From NCBI GenBank assembly GCA_963674575.2, contig CAXXQT010000009.1, positions 1,364,001 to 1,428,000 on the forward strand: a DNA stretch of 64,000 bases. Direction: 5' to 3'. The stretch comes from JAAYAY01 sp963674575 (lineage in GTDB: Bacteria; Planctomycetota; Planctomycetia; Pirellulales; Thermoguttaceae). The notes under the pieces were generated by a model. It did no database searches. It worked only from the letters and a program-made list of their open reading frames with translations, and was not told where the DNA came from. The stretch's first letter is position 1; each line of letters starts with the position of its first letter. Below, piece after piece: positions 47,547-56,889 of this stretch. The position numbers were made by a program, and so were the translations under genes.

Positions 47547-48199
47547 TGTGCAAACTCTCCTTTACAGTTGAACTGGGGGTAGCTCGTTTCGGATCCGACG
47601 TCCATCACGTCTCGCGTCGCAGTCGGCCGTGTGCAACGCGGCTTACCTTGCCCTGGGTGGGTTCTCCCATGGGATAGAACCGACTCCTGATTAAGTGGAA
47701 GACCGGATCGTCGCGCGGGTCGCCAACCTCAGTTCAAAACGTCGATCGCACCAGCACCGTCGAACCCTCCTCGGTTCGATGAGACCATCGGTTTTGGCTG
47801 GCACGGCCCTCACGGCACCGTCCTTCGACGGAGCCGCGGATTACTTAAGGGTCACTTGACGTATCGGCTGCCGGGCGCAAACCCCTTGAGACGACGCAAA
47901 TAGTTTTCACTAAAAGAGTTAGTGTTTTGCCGAGGCAAAGATTGCGGCGTAAGGGAGATCGATAAGATGCGGCGACTTTGCGGGCAAAAAGCCCTTTGAG
48001 GCTCCCGTTTTGCGTCAGCAAATTCTAGGCAGTTTGCCAGGTCACAGAAACCCTCCAAGTCGACTTTCACCTGCCTCCGAGTGGTTGCCTTCCGCCCCCG
48101 ACGAGGTGAAGCCACCTGCGTCTCTCGATAGGCTCCCGGGAAACTGGGAGTGCTAGCACTGCTAGCGAATCCGGGCTGTCGGTGGTTGAATGGGAATTC

Positions 48200-48228
48200 T
48201 TGACCGTTTTTTCCAAAAAGGCTATAAT
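48200..48228 (+). promoter_or_regulatory. Near-consensus sigma-70 promoter for dnaG-rpoD
   Basis: TTGACC (48200-48205) and TATAAT (48223-48228) are exactly 17 bases apart. The start site would be near 48235, about 90 bases before dnaG. The rest of the 777-base gap from 47547 shows no other signal. Confidence 0.8.
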
Positions 48229-48323
48229 TCTGCCGCCGCACTGAACGAGACCTTTCTTTCCTTACCATCTCGGCCAGTGCTGTGCGACAAATGGAATTGT
48301 CGACTCGTGACCGTGGATGTGGA

Positions 48324-50273
48324 ATGGACTTCGCGCATCTTGACGCACGGGAGCCAACGGTGTCTTTTGCTTCGCCACTGGACTCGAAAGAACAGGTCCG
48401 ACAAGCGATCGACATTGTTGATCTCGTAGGAAAATACATTCAATTGCGCCGTCAGGGCCGCAATTACGTCGGCTTGTGTCCGTGGCACGACGACACCAAG
48501 CCCAGCCTGCAGGTCAACCCCGAGCGCCAGTCTTTCAAATGCTGGGTGTGTGAGGTCGGGGGCGACATCTTCAGCTTCGTCATGAAGATGGAAGGGGTCG
48601 AGTTCCGCGAGGCCCTCGAGATGCTGGCCGATCAGGCGGGAATCACCCTTCAACCTTTGCATCGTCCGCGAGTTTCCCAAGCTCCCGACGCAAGCGGCGA
48701 GGTTGTCGAGCCGGTCAACGTTCCTGCCAGCGGGGAAGGCAAGCGCGCCCTCTACCGAGCGATGGCCTGGGCCGAGCAACAATATCATCAATGCCTGCTC
48801 GAATCGGAGGACGCCGAACCGGCCCGCCGTTACTTGCAGGAGCGGGGGATCACGGACGAGAGCATTCGCAAGTTCCACATCGGGTTTGCTCCCAATCGCC
48901 GCGACTGGCTGCTGAACCTTGCCGGCGGCAGCTCGACGCGAGCCCAGGTTCTCGAGACGGTCGGCATCCTCGCCCAGTCGCAGGACGGACGGGGTTACTA
49001 CGATCGCTTCCGGGGTCGTTTGCTGTTCTCCATCCGTGACACCCAGGATCGGGCCGTCGGGATCGGCGGACGGATCCTGCCCGACTCGGGCCTGACCAGC
49101 CCCGCGAAGTATGTGAATTCGCCGGAAACCCCGCTGTTCACCAAGCACAAGTTGCTCTACGGCCTGGACGTGGCTCGCGAAGCGATCCGCAAAGGAAAGC
49201 CGAGGACCGTGCTGGTCACGGAAGGCTACACGGACTGCATCGTGGCCCATCAGTTCGGATTCGAAAACGCGGTCGCCGTTTTGGGGACGGCCTTGGGGGC
49301 CCAACACGTCAAGGTTCTGAAGCGGTTCGCCGACCGGATCGTGTTGATCCTCGACGGCGACGAGGCGGGCCAGAAACGGTCGAACGAGGTTCTCGAACTC
49401 TTCATTGCTGAAAATGTGGACCTGCAAATCCTCACGCTGCCCGAGGGCAACGACCCGTGCGAATTCCTTCTCGAGCATGGCAGAGAGGCGTTCGCTGACA
49501 TGTTGGAGACGCGGGCCGTCGATGCCCTGGAGCACGCCTTCCGATCGTTCACGCGGGGCATCGATCTGGCGAGCGACGTTCACGCATCCAGCGAAGCCCT
49601 GGAGAAGATGGTGGCCATACTCGCCAAGGCCCCGCGCCTCCGTCCGGATTCGACGAGCGGGGGTGTGCTGCGACTGGAACGGGTGCTTACCCAGTTGGCC
49701 CTGAGTTTTCGGGTCCCGGAAGAGGAGGTTCGCCGCCGGCTCGGTTCCTTGCGACGCGAAGCGGACAGTCGTCCCGTCTACTACGAGGAACCGGACGAGG
49801 TGGATTTCTACGAGGACCGGCCCGCAGGAAAAATCGCGCCCGTGGAACGCGAACTTCTGGAGATCCTTCTGCGTCGTCCGGAATTACTGGCCCAGGCTCG
49901 CGAGCACGTGAAGTGCGAGCAGATCCAGTTTCCGCCGGCACGGAGGATTTTTGCCCAAGCGTGCGCCTTGGCGGATGAAGGAATCACGCCGACTTTCGAT
50001 CGGCTTATGTTGGAATTTGAAGACGCTGCTTCCAAGGCCCTCCTCGTCGACCTGGACGAGGGCGCGGCGGCCAAGGAAACCGACAATCCGGAGGCCCTTC
50101 TCGACGAGTGGATCCGGCGGTTTGAGCGGCGCGAGCAGGAGAAGCAGTTTCCGGCCATAACGGGGACCCTTCGTGAAGGAGGATTGGACCAGAGTCAAGA
50201 GACCGAGCTTCTCATGGAGATGCTCAAACAACAGCGAGCCCGACACGGCATTTCCAAACCCATGGATGGGTGA
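48324..50273 (+). CDS. dnaG: DNA primase
   Basis: About 649 residues. DnaG makes RNA primers for replication. The CHC2 zinc finger ('CPWHDDTKPSLQVNPERQSFKCWVC') is near residues 40-65. The catalytic core has 'RGITDESIRKFHIGFAP' and 'GRLLFSIRDTQDRAVGIGGRIL', and the TOPRIM motifs are 'VTEGYTDCIVAHQFG' and 'ILDGDEAGQKRS'. A C-terminal helicase-binding region completes it. ATG 48324 is chosen; in-frame GTG 48282 and ATG 48291 lie nearer the promoter. It is the first gene of a dnaG-rpoD operon; no rpsU precedes it. Confidence 0.96.
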   Translation: MDFAHLDAREPTVSFASPLDSKEQVRQAIDIVDLVGKYIQLRRQGRNYVGLCPWHDDTKPSLQVNPERQSFKCWVCEVGGDIFSFVMKMEGVEFREALEMLADQAGITLQPLHRPRVSQAPDASGEVVEPVNVPASGEGKRALYRAMAWAEQQYHQCLLESEDAEPARRYLQERGITDESIRKFHIGFAPNRRDWLLNLAGGSSTRAQVLETVGILAQSQDGRGYYDRFRGRLLFSIRDTQDRAVGIGGRILPDSGLTSPAKYVNSPETPLFTKHKLLYGLDVAREAIRKGKPRTVLVTEGYTDCIVAHQFGFENAVAVLGTALGAQHVKVLKRFADRIVLILDGDEAGQKRSNEVLELFIAENVDLQILTLPEGNDPCEFLLEHGREAFADMLETRAVDALEHAFRSFTRGIDLASDVHASSEALEKMVAILAKAPRLRPDSTSGGVLRLERVLTQLALSFRVPEEEVRRRLGSLRREADSRPVYYEEPDEVDFYEDRPAGKIAPVERELLEILLRRPELLAQAREHVKCEQIQFPPARRIFAQACALADEGITPTFDRLMLEFEDAASKALLVDLDEGAAAKETDNPEALLDEWIRRFERREQEKQFPAITGTLREGGLDQSQETELLMEMLKQQRARHGISKPMDG

Positions 50274-50380
50274 GGGCCCTGTCTCGGGCCGATCGCGAAA
50301 GCAGGCCGCCCCCCGCAGGCGGCGTTACTGCTGTGGCGATCTCCTTAGTGATGGATCCAGCGCGCCCCCAAGAGGCGTGG

Positions 50381-50386
50381 AAGGAG
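50381..50386 (+). promoter_or_regulatory. Ribosome-binding site that sets the rpoD start
   Basis: AAGGAG lies six bases before GTG 50393. It supports that start over GTG 50270, which overlaps the dnaG stop, and over ATG 50351; neither of those has a comparable site. Confidence 0.65.
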
Positions 50387-50392
50387 AATAAG

Positions 50393-52081
50393 GTGGACCA
50401 GCTCGACAAGGACATGCGTGAATTGGTCACCAAGGGCAAGTCACAGGGTTACCTGACGTATGACGAAGTAACCCAGGTTCTCCCGGACGACGAGGTCGAT
50501 CCGGACAAGCTTGACAATCTTCTGTTCTTCCTCGACGAGCGAGGAATTGAACTGGTCACGGAACCGCCGGAAGGCGAGTTCTTTGATGCCTCCCAACCGG
50601 CCCAGAAGGAAGGGGCGAAACGGGAGGCCCCCAAGATGGCCGACGGGGAAGTCCCCGTGGATCCCGCGCTCCGTCCCACCGATCCGGCGGACGTGCCCAA
50701 ATGGAGCAACGATCCGATTCGGCTCTACCTGGGGCAGATGGCCGAGATTCCCCTTCTTGCGAGGGAGCAAGAAATCTCCCTGGCCAAGAAGATCGAAATG
50801 ACACGAAAGCGTTTCCGACGGACGGTCCTCGGGTGCCACCTGGGGGCGCGAAACGCGTTCAGCATCCTCGCCAAGGTGGCTAAAGGGGTGCTTCCCTTCG
50901 ATCGCACGATCAAGGTCTCGCTGACCGAGCGATTGACGAAGGAACAGATCCAGGCCCGGATGCCCCACAATCTCCGGACTTTGGAGCAGCTCCTCGAGGC
51001 CAGCCGCCAGGATTTCAAGCAGTTGATTCGCAAGGGCACGTCCGATGAGGATCGAGCCGCCTCGCGGCGCCGGTTCATCCGTCGCCGGCGGAAAATTCTC
51101 GTGCTTCTCGAAGAATTGAGCCTGCGAACGCGGCGGGTCCAGGCCATGATGCGGCAGATGGAAGACGTTTGCAGCCGCATGGAGGAGATTCGCGAGCGGC
51201 TTCACCTCCTGATCGACACTCCGGCAACGCGGGAGCAGCGAGCCAACCTGCGCCGGGAGCTCAGCGACCTGATGACCCTCACCCAGGAAAGCCCCCGCAG
51301 TCTTCGCCGCCGGTGCCAGCAGATGCGGCGTCACCACCGCGACTACGAAGCGACCAAACGCCAGTTGTCCGGCGGAAACCTGCGTCTGGTGGTCTCGATT
51401 GCCAAGAAGTACCGCAATCGGGGGTTGAGCTTCCTGGATCTCATCCAGGAAGGCAATACGGGCCTGATGCGGGCTGTGGACAAGTACGAATATCGCCGGG
51501 GCTACAAGTTCTCGACCTATGCCACGTGGTGGATCCGCCAGGCGATCACCCGGGCGATTGCCGATCAGGCCCGGACGATTCGCATCCCCGTGCACATGAT
51601 CGACGTTTTGAGTAAACTGAAGAATACCTCGAAGAGGCTCTTGCAAGAATTGGGGCGAGAGCCGACAACAGAGGAAACGGCCCGAGCCGCAGATCTTTCG
51701 CTCGAAGAAACCAAGCGAGTCTTGAATATCGGTCGCCAGCCGGTCAGCCTGGACCGCCCGGTTGGGGAGAGCGAGGACAGCAGCTTCGGGGAATTCATCG
51801 AAGATGACGCCACGGCCCGCCCGGAGCGATCCGCCAGCAATGAGCTACTTCGCGAGAAAATCGAAGGCTTGCTCAAGACCCTCACCTACCGGGAGAGGGA
51901 GATTATCCGGCTGCGCTACGGCCTGGGCGACGGCTACACCTACACCTTGGAGGAGGTGGGCCGGATCTTCAAGGTCACACGCGAACGCGTGCGGCAGATC
52001 GAAGCCAAAGCTGTGCGAAAGCTTCAACACCCGGTCCGCAGCAAACAGCTCGAAGGATTCATCGAGCGCGTTGCGGGCTGA
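50393..52081 (+). CDS. rpoD: Primary sigma factor RpoD (sigma-70)
   Basis: About 562 residues. Region 1.1 ('KGKSQGYLTYDEVTQVLPDDEVDPDKLDNLLFFLDERGIEL'), region 1.2 ('DPIRLYLGQMAEIPLLAREQEISLAKKIE'), region 2 ('NLRLVVSIAKKYRNRGLSFLDLIQEGNTGLMRAVDKYEYRRGYKFSTYATWWIRQAITRAIADQARTIR'), region 3 and region 4 ('REREIIRLRYGLGDGYTYTLEEVGRIFKVTRERVRQIEAKAVRKL') are all present. A basic segment of about 200 residues between 1.2 and 2.1 takes the place of the E. coli-type non-conserved region. It is read with dnaG and closed by a strong terminator. Confidence 0.97.
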   Translation: MDQLDKDMRELVTKGKSQGYLTYDEVTQVLPDDEVDPDKLDNLLFFLDERGIELVTEPPEGEFFDASQPAQKEGAKREAPKMADGEVPVDPALRPTDPADVPKWSNDPIRLYLGQMAEIPLLAREQEISLAKKIEMTRKRFRRTVLGCHLGARNAFSILAKVAKGVLPFDRTIKVSLTERLTKEQIQARMPHNLRTLEQLLEASRQDFKQLIRKGTSDEDRAASRRRFIRRRRKILVLLEELSLRTRRVQAMMRQMEDVCSRMEEIRERLHLLIDTPATREQRANLRRELSDLMTLTQESPRSLRRRCQQMRRHHRDYEATKRQLSGGNLRLVVSIAKKYRNRGLSFLDLIQEGNTGLMRAVDKYEYRRGYKFSTYATWWIRQAITRAIADQARTIRIPVHMIDVLSKLKNTSKRLLQELGREPTTEETARAADLSLEETKRVLNIGRQPVSLDRPVGESEDSSFGEFIEDDATARPERSASNELLREKIEGLLKTLTYREREIIRLRYGLGDGYTYTLEEVGRIFKVTRERVRQIEAKAVRKLQHPVRSKQLEGFIERVAG

Positions 52082-52092
52082 CGCAAAACGTC

Positions 52093-52126
52093 AAGCCGCC
52101 GGCTACCCAGCCGGCGGCTTTTTTTG
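52093..52126 (+). terminator. Rho-independent terminator after rpoD
   Basis: AAGCCGCCGGCT (52093-52104) pairs perfectly with AGCCGGCGGCTT (52109-52120) over ACCC and is followed by a T-run to 52125. Confidence 0.93.
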
Positions 52127-52189
52127 TTGCTCCCCAGGAATTCGGCAGGCGATTCGATCCCTCCTGCCTCAGTGGTAAGTTGACACAAG

Positions 52190-52915
52190 ATGGCATCCGA
52201 CACGAACGACATTGCAGACGCCCTGCGAACCCTGCATCGCATCCACCGCCAATTGAACGACCTGAAAGGTCGTCTTGCTCGGGGCCCGCGACTAATCAAG
52301 GCCCACGACGCTTCCGTCGCCAAGCTGCAGACGACTTACGACGACATCAAGGCCGAACACCAGAAGCTGCGAGTCGCCGTTGACCAGAAGCAGTTGCAGT
52401 TGAGCACCAACGAGGCCTCGGTCAAGAAGCGGGAAGGCCAGTTGATCCAGGCGTCCGATAACCGTGAATACCAGGCGCTCAAGGATCAGATTGCCGCCGA
52501 CACGATGGCCAACAGCGTCCTGGCCGACGAGATCCTGGAAGGGATGGAGAAGGTTGACGAAATGGCCGGCGTCGTGGCGGCGGCCGAGCATGCCCTGGCC
52601 AAGGGTACGGAAGACGCCGAAAAGGCCAAGGCCGTAATCCTTGGTGAACAACCGGGCATTCAGGCGGACATCGAACGGCTGCAAGGCGAAATGAAAGAGG
52701 TGGAAGTCGGGCTGCCGACCGAGTTCAAGGAGTCCTACGATCGCCTGGTTCGCGGCCGCGGCGAAGACGCCCTGTCCCAGGTCGAGGGCCACTATTGCAG
52801 CGGGTGCAACCGCCAGATTCCCGTCAACCGGATCAACGAATTGATGATGGGCAGGCCGGTGGCCTGCCTGTCCTGCGGACGACTGCTCTATCTGCCGGAA
52901 GGGTATGAGTACTGA
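52190..52915 (+). CDS. Coiled-coil zinc-ribbon protein (CdsZ-like)
   Basis: About 241 residues. A long antiparallel coiled coil (about residues 8-180) precedes a C4 zinc ribbon: 'HYCSGCNRQIPVNRINELMMGRPVACLSCGRLLYLPE'. This is the layout of the CdsZ/zf-RING_7 family found beside replication and transcription genes in many bacteria; the function is not firmly known. It sits directly after the dnaG-rpoD operon but behind its own start region. The gap to the convergent gene is seven bases. Confidence 0.85.
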   Translation: MASDTNDIADALRTLHRIHRQLNDLKGRLARGPRLIKAHDASVAKLQTTYDDIKAEHQKLRVAVDQKQLQLSTNEASVKKREGQLIQASDNREYQALKDQIAADTMANSVLADEILEGMEKVDEMAGVVAAAEHALAKGTEDAEKAKAVILGEQPGIQADIERLQGEMKEVEVGLPTEFKESYDRLVRGRGEDALSQVEGHYCSGCNRQIPVNRINELMMGRPVACLSCGRLLYLPEGYEY

Positions 52916-52922
52916 CGGCGGG

Positions 52923-54173
52923 TCACGCCTTCAGCCCGCCCAGGTTGACCTCGATGGGTCGATTTGCCTTGAGCAACTCTTCCATCGTCATGCGGCCTTT
53001 GCGAAGGCACGCCTCGCGCGCGAGGATCGTGGCCAGGCAGCTGTCGATCGCCATGGGAACGGTTTCGTTCGAGTGATCTCCCTCGGTCACACGGTTGTAG
53101 AACGTCGCGATGTTTCGGCTTGCTCCGGCCCCATACAGGTTATCGATCGTTCCGCCGACGTAATGGCCTGATCCGCCCCGAATCAAGGCGCGACCGCCGT
53201 AGCCGATGATCATGTAGGCGTCGCCCAGGAACTCGCATGTTGCCAGGGGGTCTTCAGGGCCTTTGAGGCCTTTGGAATGTCGGCCCGTATGGGTCCAGAC
53301 AAGGCCGTCGTCGAATTCGTAGGTGACCCCGTACATGTCATGGCTGTCGCCATGCGCCTCGGGGCGCGCCGTGCGCGAGACACCGAGTGCGGCCACCGGT
53401 GTCTTGTCGAGCGTCCACATCATGGCCTGGATCGCATGGATGCAGGCGTTCACATGGTAAGAGCCGCCAATGGCCACATCGTTGACCCAGACCAGGCGCC
53501 GCAGGCGGCTTTCGATGTTCTCCGTCAACGGCGGGTCGCTGAACAGTCCCCCGTAGTAGAAGCTCTTGACGATGCCGAGATTCCCCAACGCCCCTTCGCG
53601 ACATCGCCTGGCGCACTCGATCACATAGGGGTCGGTGGGCATCTGGTAATCGACCAGGAAGCACTGCTTCTGCTCGGTCGCCTTTCTGGCGGCCGCCTGA
53701 ACCTGCAGGCAACCGGGCACGTCGACGGCAACCGGCTTGGCCATATAGACGTGCAGGCCCGCGTCGACCGCCGCCTGGACATGTTCGGGAAAGAAGCAAG
53801 GCGGGGTCTCGAGAGCCACGGCCTCGACACCGCTCTCGATCAACCTGCGATAGCCCGACAGCCCCGTGAACCGCCGCGTCTTGTCCACATGGAACGCATC
53901 TCCCGCGGCATCCGCAACCTCCTGGAAATAGTCGGCCACGGAATGGATATCATAGCCTCCGTGCTTCTCAAACAGCCCGGTGATCCACTTCCCCCTGCCG
54001 CCGCAGCCGACCACGCCAAGCTTGATCTTTCGCTTGTTCGCCGAACCCTCCGTTTGAGCGATCCCTGTCTTGGAGGTCATCAGCGTGGCGGCCGTCGCGG
54101 CAGCACCGGCCACAAACGCGCGACGCCCAATCGCCGAATGTCCGGCTCTTGATTTCGATTTGCTCTGGTTCAT
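52923..54173 (-). CDS. Tat-exported Gfo/Idh/MocA-family oxidoreductase
   Basis: About 416 residues. A twin-arginine-type signal ('IGRRAFVAGAAATAATLM') precedes the NAD(P)-binding 'IKLGVVGCGGRGKWITGLF'. The family motif is altered to 'YMAKPVAVDVPG' ('AKP' for EKP), which keeps the catalytic Lys. The substrate domain contains 'GGSYHVNACIHAIQAMMW', with the His in the usual active-site region. ATG 54173 has GGGAG six bases upstream; the open frame to 54290 is leader. It is distinct from the paralogue at 22119. Confidence 0.9.
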   Translation of the reverse strand: MNQSKSKSRAGHSAIGRRAFVAGAAATAATLMTSKTGIAQTEGSANKRKIKLGVVGCGGRGKWITGLFEKHGGYDIHSVADYFQEVADAAGDAFHVDKTRRFTGLSGYRRLIESGVEAVALETPPCFFPEHVQAAVDAGLHVYMAKPVAVDVPGCLQVQAAARKATEQKQCFLVDYQMPTDPYVIECARRCREGALGNLGIVKSFYYGGLFSDPPLTENIESRLRRLVWVNDVAIGGSYHVNACIHAIQAMMWTLDKTPVAALGVSRTARPEAHGDSHDMYGVTYEFDDGLVWTHTGRHSKGLKGPEDPLATCEFLGDAYMIIGYGGRALIRGGSGHYVGGTIDNLYGAGASRNIATFYNRVTEGDHSNETVPMAIDSCLATILAREACLRKGRMTMEELLKANRPIEVNLGGLKA

Positions 54174-54290
54174 GATTATCTCCCGGCAAAGCGGAAATGC
54201 CATGTTAGCAAATGGACCCCACGCCGGCCAAATATTCGGGCCGCCGCCTTGCGGACACTTGATGACTGCCCATCGGTTTCCAGGCGGCAC

Positions 54291-55070
54291 TCAGTTTTCG
54301 GACTCGATCTTCCAGAAGGGGCGACGATCAGTTGCGTCGTAAATCTCGAGCTGCGGTTTTGCTGCCATCAGATCGGCCATGGCCTCGGGGCTGACGTTGC
54401 AGCCGTCGAGGACAAGGGTCTGGAGATTCGAGCATTGGGCCAGCTTCCGCACGCCCACGTCAGTGACTTGCGTTCCGCTCAAGTCAAGCCAGCGGAGGCT
54501 CTTGAGGCCGAGCAGGACTTCCAGGCCGGCGTCGGTGATAGCTGTCTCCTCCAAATCCAGAAAACGGAGAACGGAGCAATCGAGCAGGCTTGGCAGTCCC
54601 GCGTCGGAGATCCGGGTATTGGTGAGCGTCAAGACCTGCAAGTGACGAAGCCGGGAAAGATGTTGAACCCCCTCATCGGTGATCAAAGTATCGGTGAGAT
54701 CCAGGAATTTGAGCTGGCTGAGCCGCTTCAACTGCAAAAGATCGCCATCGGAGACGCTGGTTTCGGCCAAACGCACGGCGACGACGGGGTTCATGAATTC
54801 GTCACCGAGAAGTGTTCGATACCAGGCGGGCGGCTTGTGAAGGCGATCGTCGCTCTCTCGCTGGACATAGCCTCCGAGTTGCCAGATCCATTCCACGCAC
54901 ATACGTTGTCGGCCCGCGCCGATCATGGGTACGCTGAAAGCTGCAACAGCCACGGCCGCCATGGTCGCGACCACGATCGTGCCAACGGAGCGCTTTCCGC
55001 GCGACCGACGCGTTTTCTGCTTCGGTTCGTGCGGTCGCCTCACATTGGAGGGGGGAAGGGCTTGTTTCAT
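54291..55070 (-). CDS. Membrane-anchored leucine-rich-repeat protein
   Basis: About 259 residues. A basic N-terminus and one span (about 30-52) anchor an external domain with five to six LRRs of the 'LKFLDLTDTLITDEGVQHLSRL', 'LQVLTLTNTRISDAGLPSLLDC', 'LRFLDLEETAITDAGLEVLLGL' type. It is probably a protein-interaction surface protein. ATG 55070 has a weak ribosome-binding site. Confidence 0.8.
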   Translation of the reverse strand: MKQALPPSNVRRPHEPKQKTRRSRGKRSVGTIVVATMAAVAVAAFSVPMIGAGRQRMCVEWIWQLGGYVQRESDDRLHKPPAWYRTLLGDEFMNPVVAVRLAETSVSDGDLLQLKRLSQLKFLDLTDTLITDEGVQHLSRLRHLQVLTLTNTRISDAGLPSLLDCSVLRFLDLEETAITDAGLEVLLGLKSLRWLDLSGTQVTDVGVRKLAQCSNLQTLVLDGCNVSPEAMADLMAAKPQLEIYDATDRRPFWKIESEN

Positions 55071-55305
55071 GGACGGGTGGGAGAAAGGCGGAACCGGGTC
55101 TACTGATCCGGCGCGAACAACGAAGGTGGGCTTCGGTCTGGAAGGGGCCTAGAGTGGTTACATTTCGGATGTGGCGTCTTTGGCGTCGCTGAGGCAAGCC
55201 TGGCAAGGCGTCCGAAGCAGGCGAATTGCAGATTCGTCGATGGAGGACAACGAAGCCAGGCGAAGCCGCAAGCCGCCAAAACGCTACAGACGAAGTGGAA
55301 CCGCT

Positions 55306-56514
55306 CTAGGGGATGGCTCGGGCCGAGTCGCTCGTGCCCGTGGAAAACAGGTTCGCCGTGATGCAATGCAAGCTGCCTCCGCCGGAAAGGAGCGGGGCAG
55401 CGTCTATTCCGATGACTTCTCGCTCGGGTAGGAGCTGTCGGTAGACGCTCATTACCGTCGCCTCCACCCCCGGGTCGAGGCCGGGGTAGATCGGCACGAG
55501 CAGCTTGCCGTTCCCGAACACGACGTTTGTATGGGTGGGCCACCACTGATCCCCGTTGTCGAATTGTGGACGACGAGGCATGGGAATCCGAACCACTCGA
55601 AGCGGGCCGTAGGGCGGCTCCAACGCCGCCAGCCGCGCTGCATTGCGGTCGAGGATGGCGGCGTTGATGGGGTCCGATTCCTTCGCATACTGGCCCACCA
55701 CTACCGTGTCCGGCGCTGTGAAGGCGGCAAACATGTCGACATGCCCAGTCCGCTCTCCGAGCATTCCCTCAAGGAACAGCACGCGTTTCGCCCCGTAGTA
55801 TTCGTGGAACACGCGAGTGACGTCTTCCTCCGTATAGCCTCGCGCGCGGTTCTGCATGAGCGGAAGCTGCGTGGTGATGCACAATCCTCGCCCGTTCGAC
55901 AGAAGATTCCCGTGTTGGATGGTGATCGGTGCATGCACGACCCTTGCGCCGAGCTGCTCCCCCATCACCTTGGGAACGCGATCTTCCTGCGGATGGGGAT
56001 TGACCAGGCGAGTGGTGCAATAGTCGGCATCCACCAAGGTGTGCGAACCGTTAGGCAATCGCAGGCAAACCGGTCCGTAGTCGCGTATCCAATTGTAGTT
56101 GGCGGGTACGGAGAGGAACTCAACCGAGCCCGGTGGCAAGTTCGCTTCAGACAGGACGTTGGTGATGCGTTCTCGGGCAAAGTCTTTGCTGGCGAGAACC
56201 AGGACCCGCGTATCGTGTTGAAGAGCCCGCACGATGTCGCAGCAGATATCGTCCAGTTCATCCCGCCGCTGGGCAGCGGGGAGGTCCGGCGATCGGTGAA
56301 GCAGCGGCCACGAGAGTAGCACGGCCTCCTGGTGTTCGAATTCACCGGGAACGACGCCCTGGGGCTGAGGCGGAGAGATGCTGCCGCGAGCGCGACGCAG
56401 GCCCAAGCCCCGTCCAAACAGGGTCACGCCGATCAGAATGATCAGCAGAACAGGATACACTGTCCGATCGAGCCCACGCTCGGACGTGGACCGTATCGTC
56501 TTCTTTCCGGCCAT
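55306..56514 (-). CDS. Agmatine deiminase / peptidyl-arginine deiminase-like enzyme, membrane-anchored
   Basis: About 402 residues. An N-terminal span ('VYPVLLIILIGVTLFGRGLGL') is followed by a PF04371-type guanidine-modifying domain: 'ANYNWIRDYGPVCLRL', 'IQHGNLLSNG', 'ERTGHVDMFAAFT' and the catalytic Cys in 'LLSGGGSLHCITANL'. Such enzymes hydrolyse agmatine or peptidyl-arginine. The anchor suggests an extracytoplasmic site and so favours the peptidyl-arginine-like role, but the sequence does not decide it. ATG 56514 or GTG 56526 could be the start. The 375-base gap upstream holds only an 8-bp palindrome near 56625-56641. Confidence 0.82.
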   Translation of the reverse strand: MAGKKTIRSTSERGLDRTVYPVLLIILIGVTLFGRGLGLRRARGSISPPQPQGVVPGEFEHQEAVLLSWPLLHRSPDLPAAQRRDELDDICCDIVRALQHDTRVLVLASKDFARERITNVLSEANLPPGSVEFLSVPANYNWIRDYGPVCLRLPNGSHTLVDADYCTTRLVNPHPQEDRVPKVMGEQLGARVVHAPITIQHGNLLSNGRGLCITTQLPLMQNRARGYTEEDVTRVFHEYYGAKRVLFLEGMLGERTGHVDMFAAFTAPDTVVVGQYAKESDPINAAILDRNAARLAALEPPYGPLRVVRIPMPRRPQFDNGDQWWPTHTNVVFGNGKLLVPIYPGLDPGVEATVMSVYRQLLPEREVIGIDAAPLLSGGGSLHCITANLFSTGTSDSARAIP

Positions 56515-56889
56515 CTTCTGGACCACACCAATTCTATTCCGAAGGTGGGTTGAAACTGCAACCCGACCTGCCTCGACACGATATGCGCGCGGTGCGCGGA
56601 AGTGGCATCCAATGACCTGACCCCGGAATCACCGTGATTCCGAATCCGAAATTGCCTCCTCCAGGGCAAAGAATACCACATTTTGTGAAACCCCGTGATT
56701 GGCCCATAGTTTCGCGCTGTCAGAAGATGGGAAAGAGTCCTTTTCTGGGCGCGAAAATTGCCGCAACGTATTGTCCCTAAATGCCTTGTGGCTCCCCGCC
56801 GGGCTGCCGCTTCTGGGGACCAGTCCGAGAATCGGGACAAAAAGGGCAGACTGCCATTCGGATAAGTCGCACAACTCCGACCGTTCAAT

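Noticed and set aside
48190..48429. 79-residue frame starting at the dnaG promoter
   Set aside because: It begins upstream of the promoter elements and overlaps dnaG in another frame.
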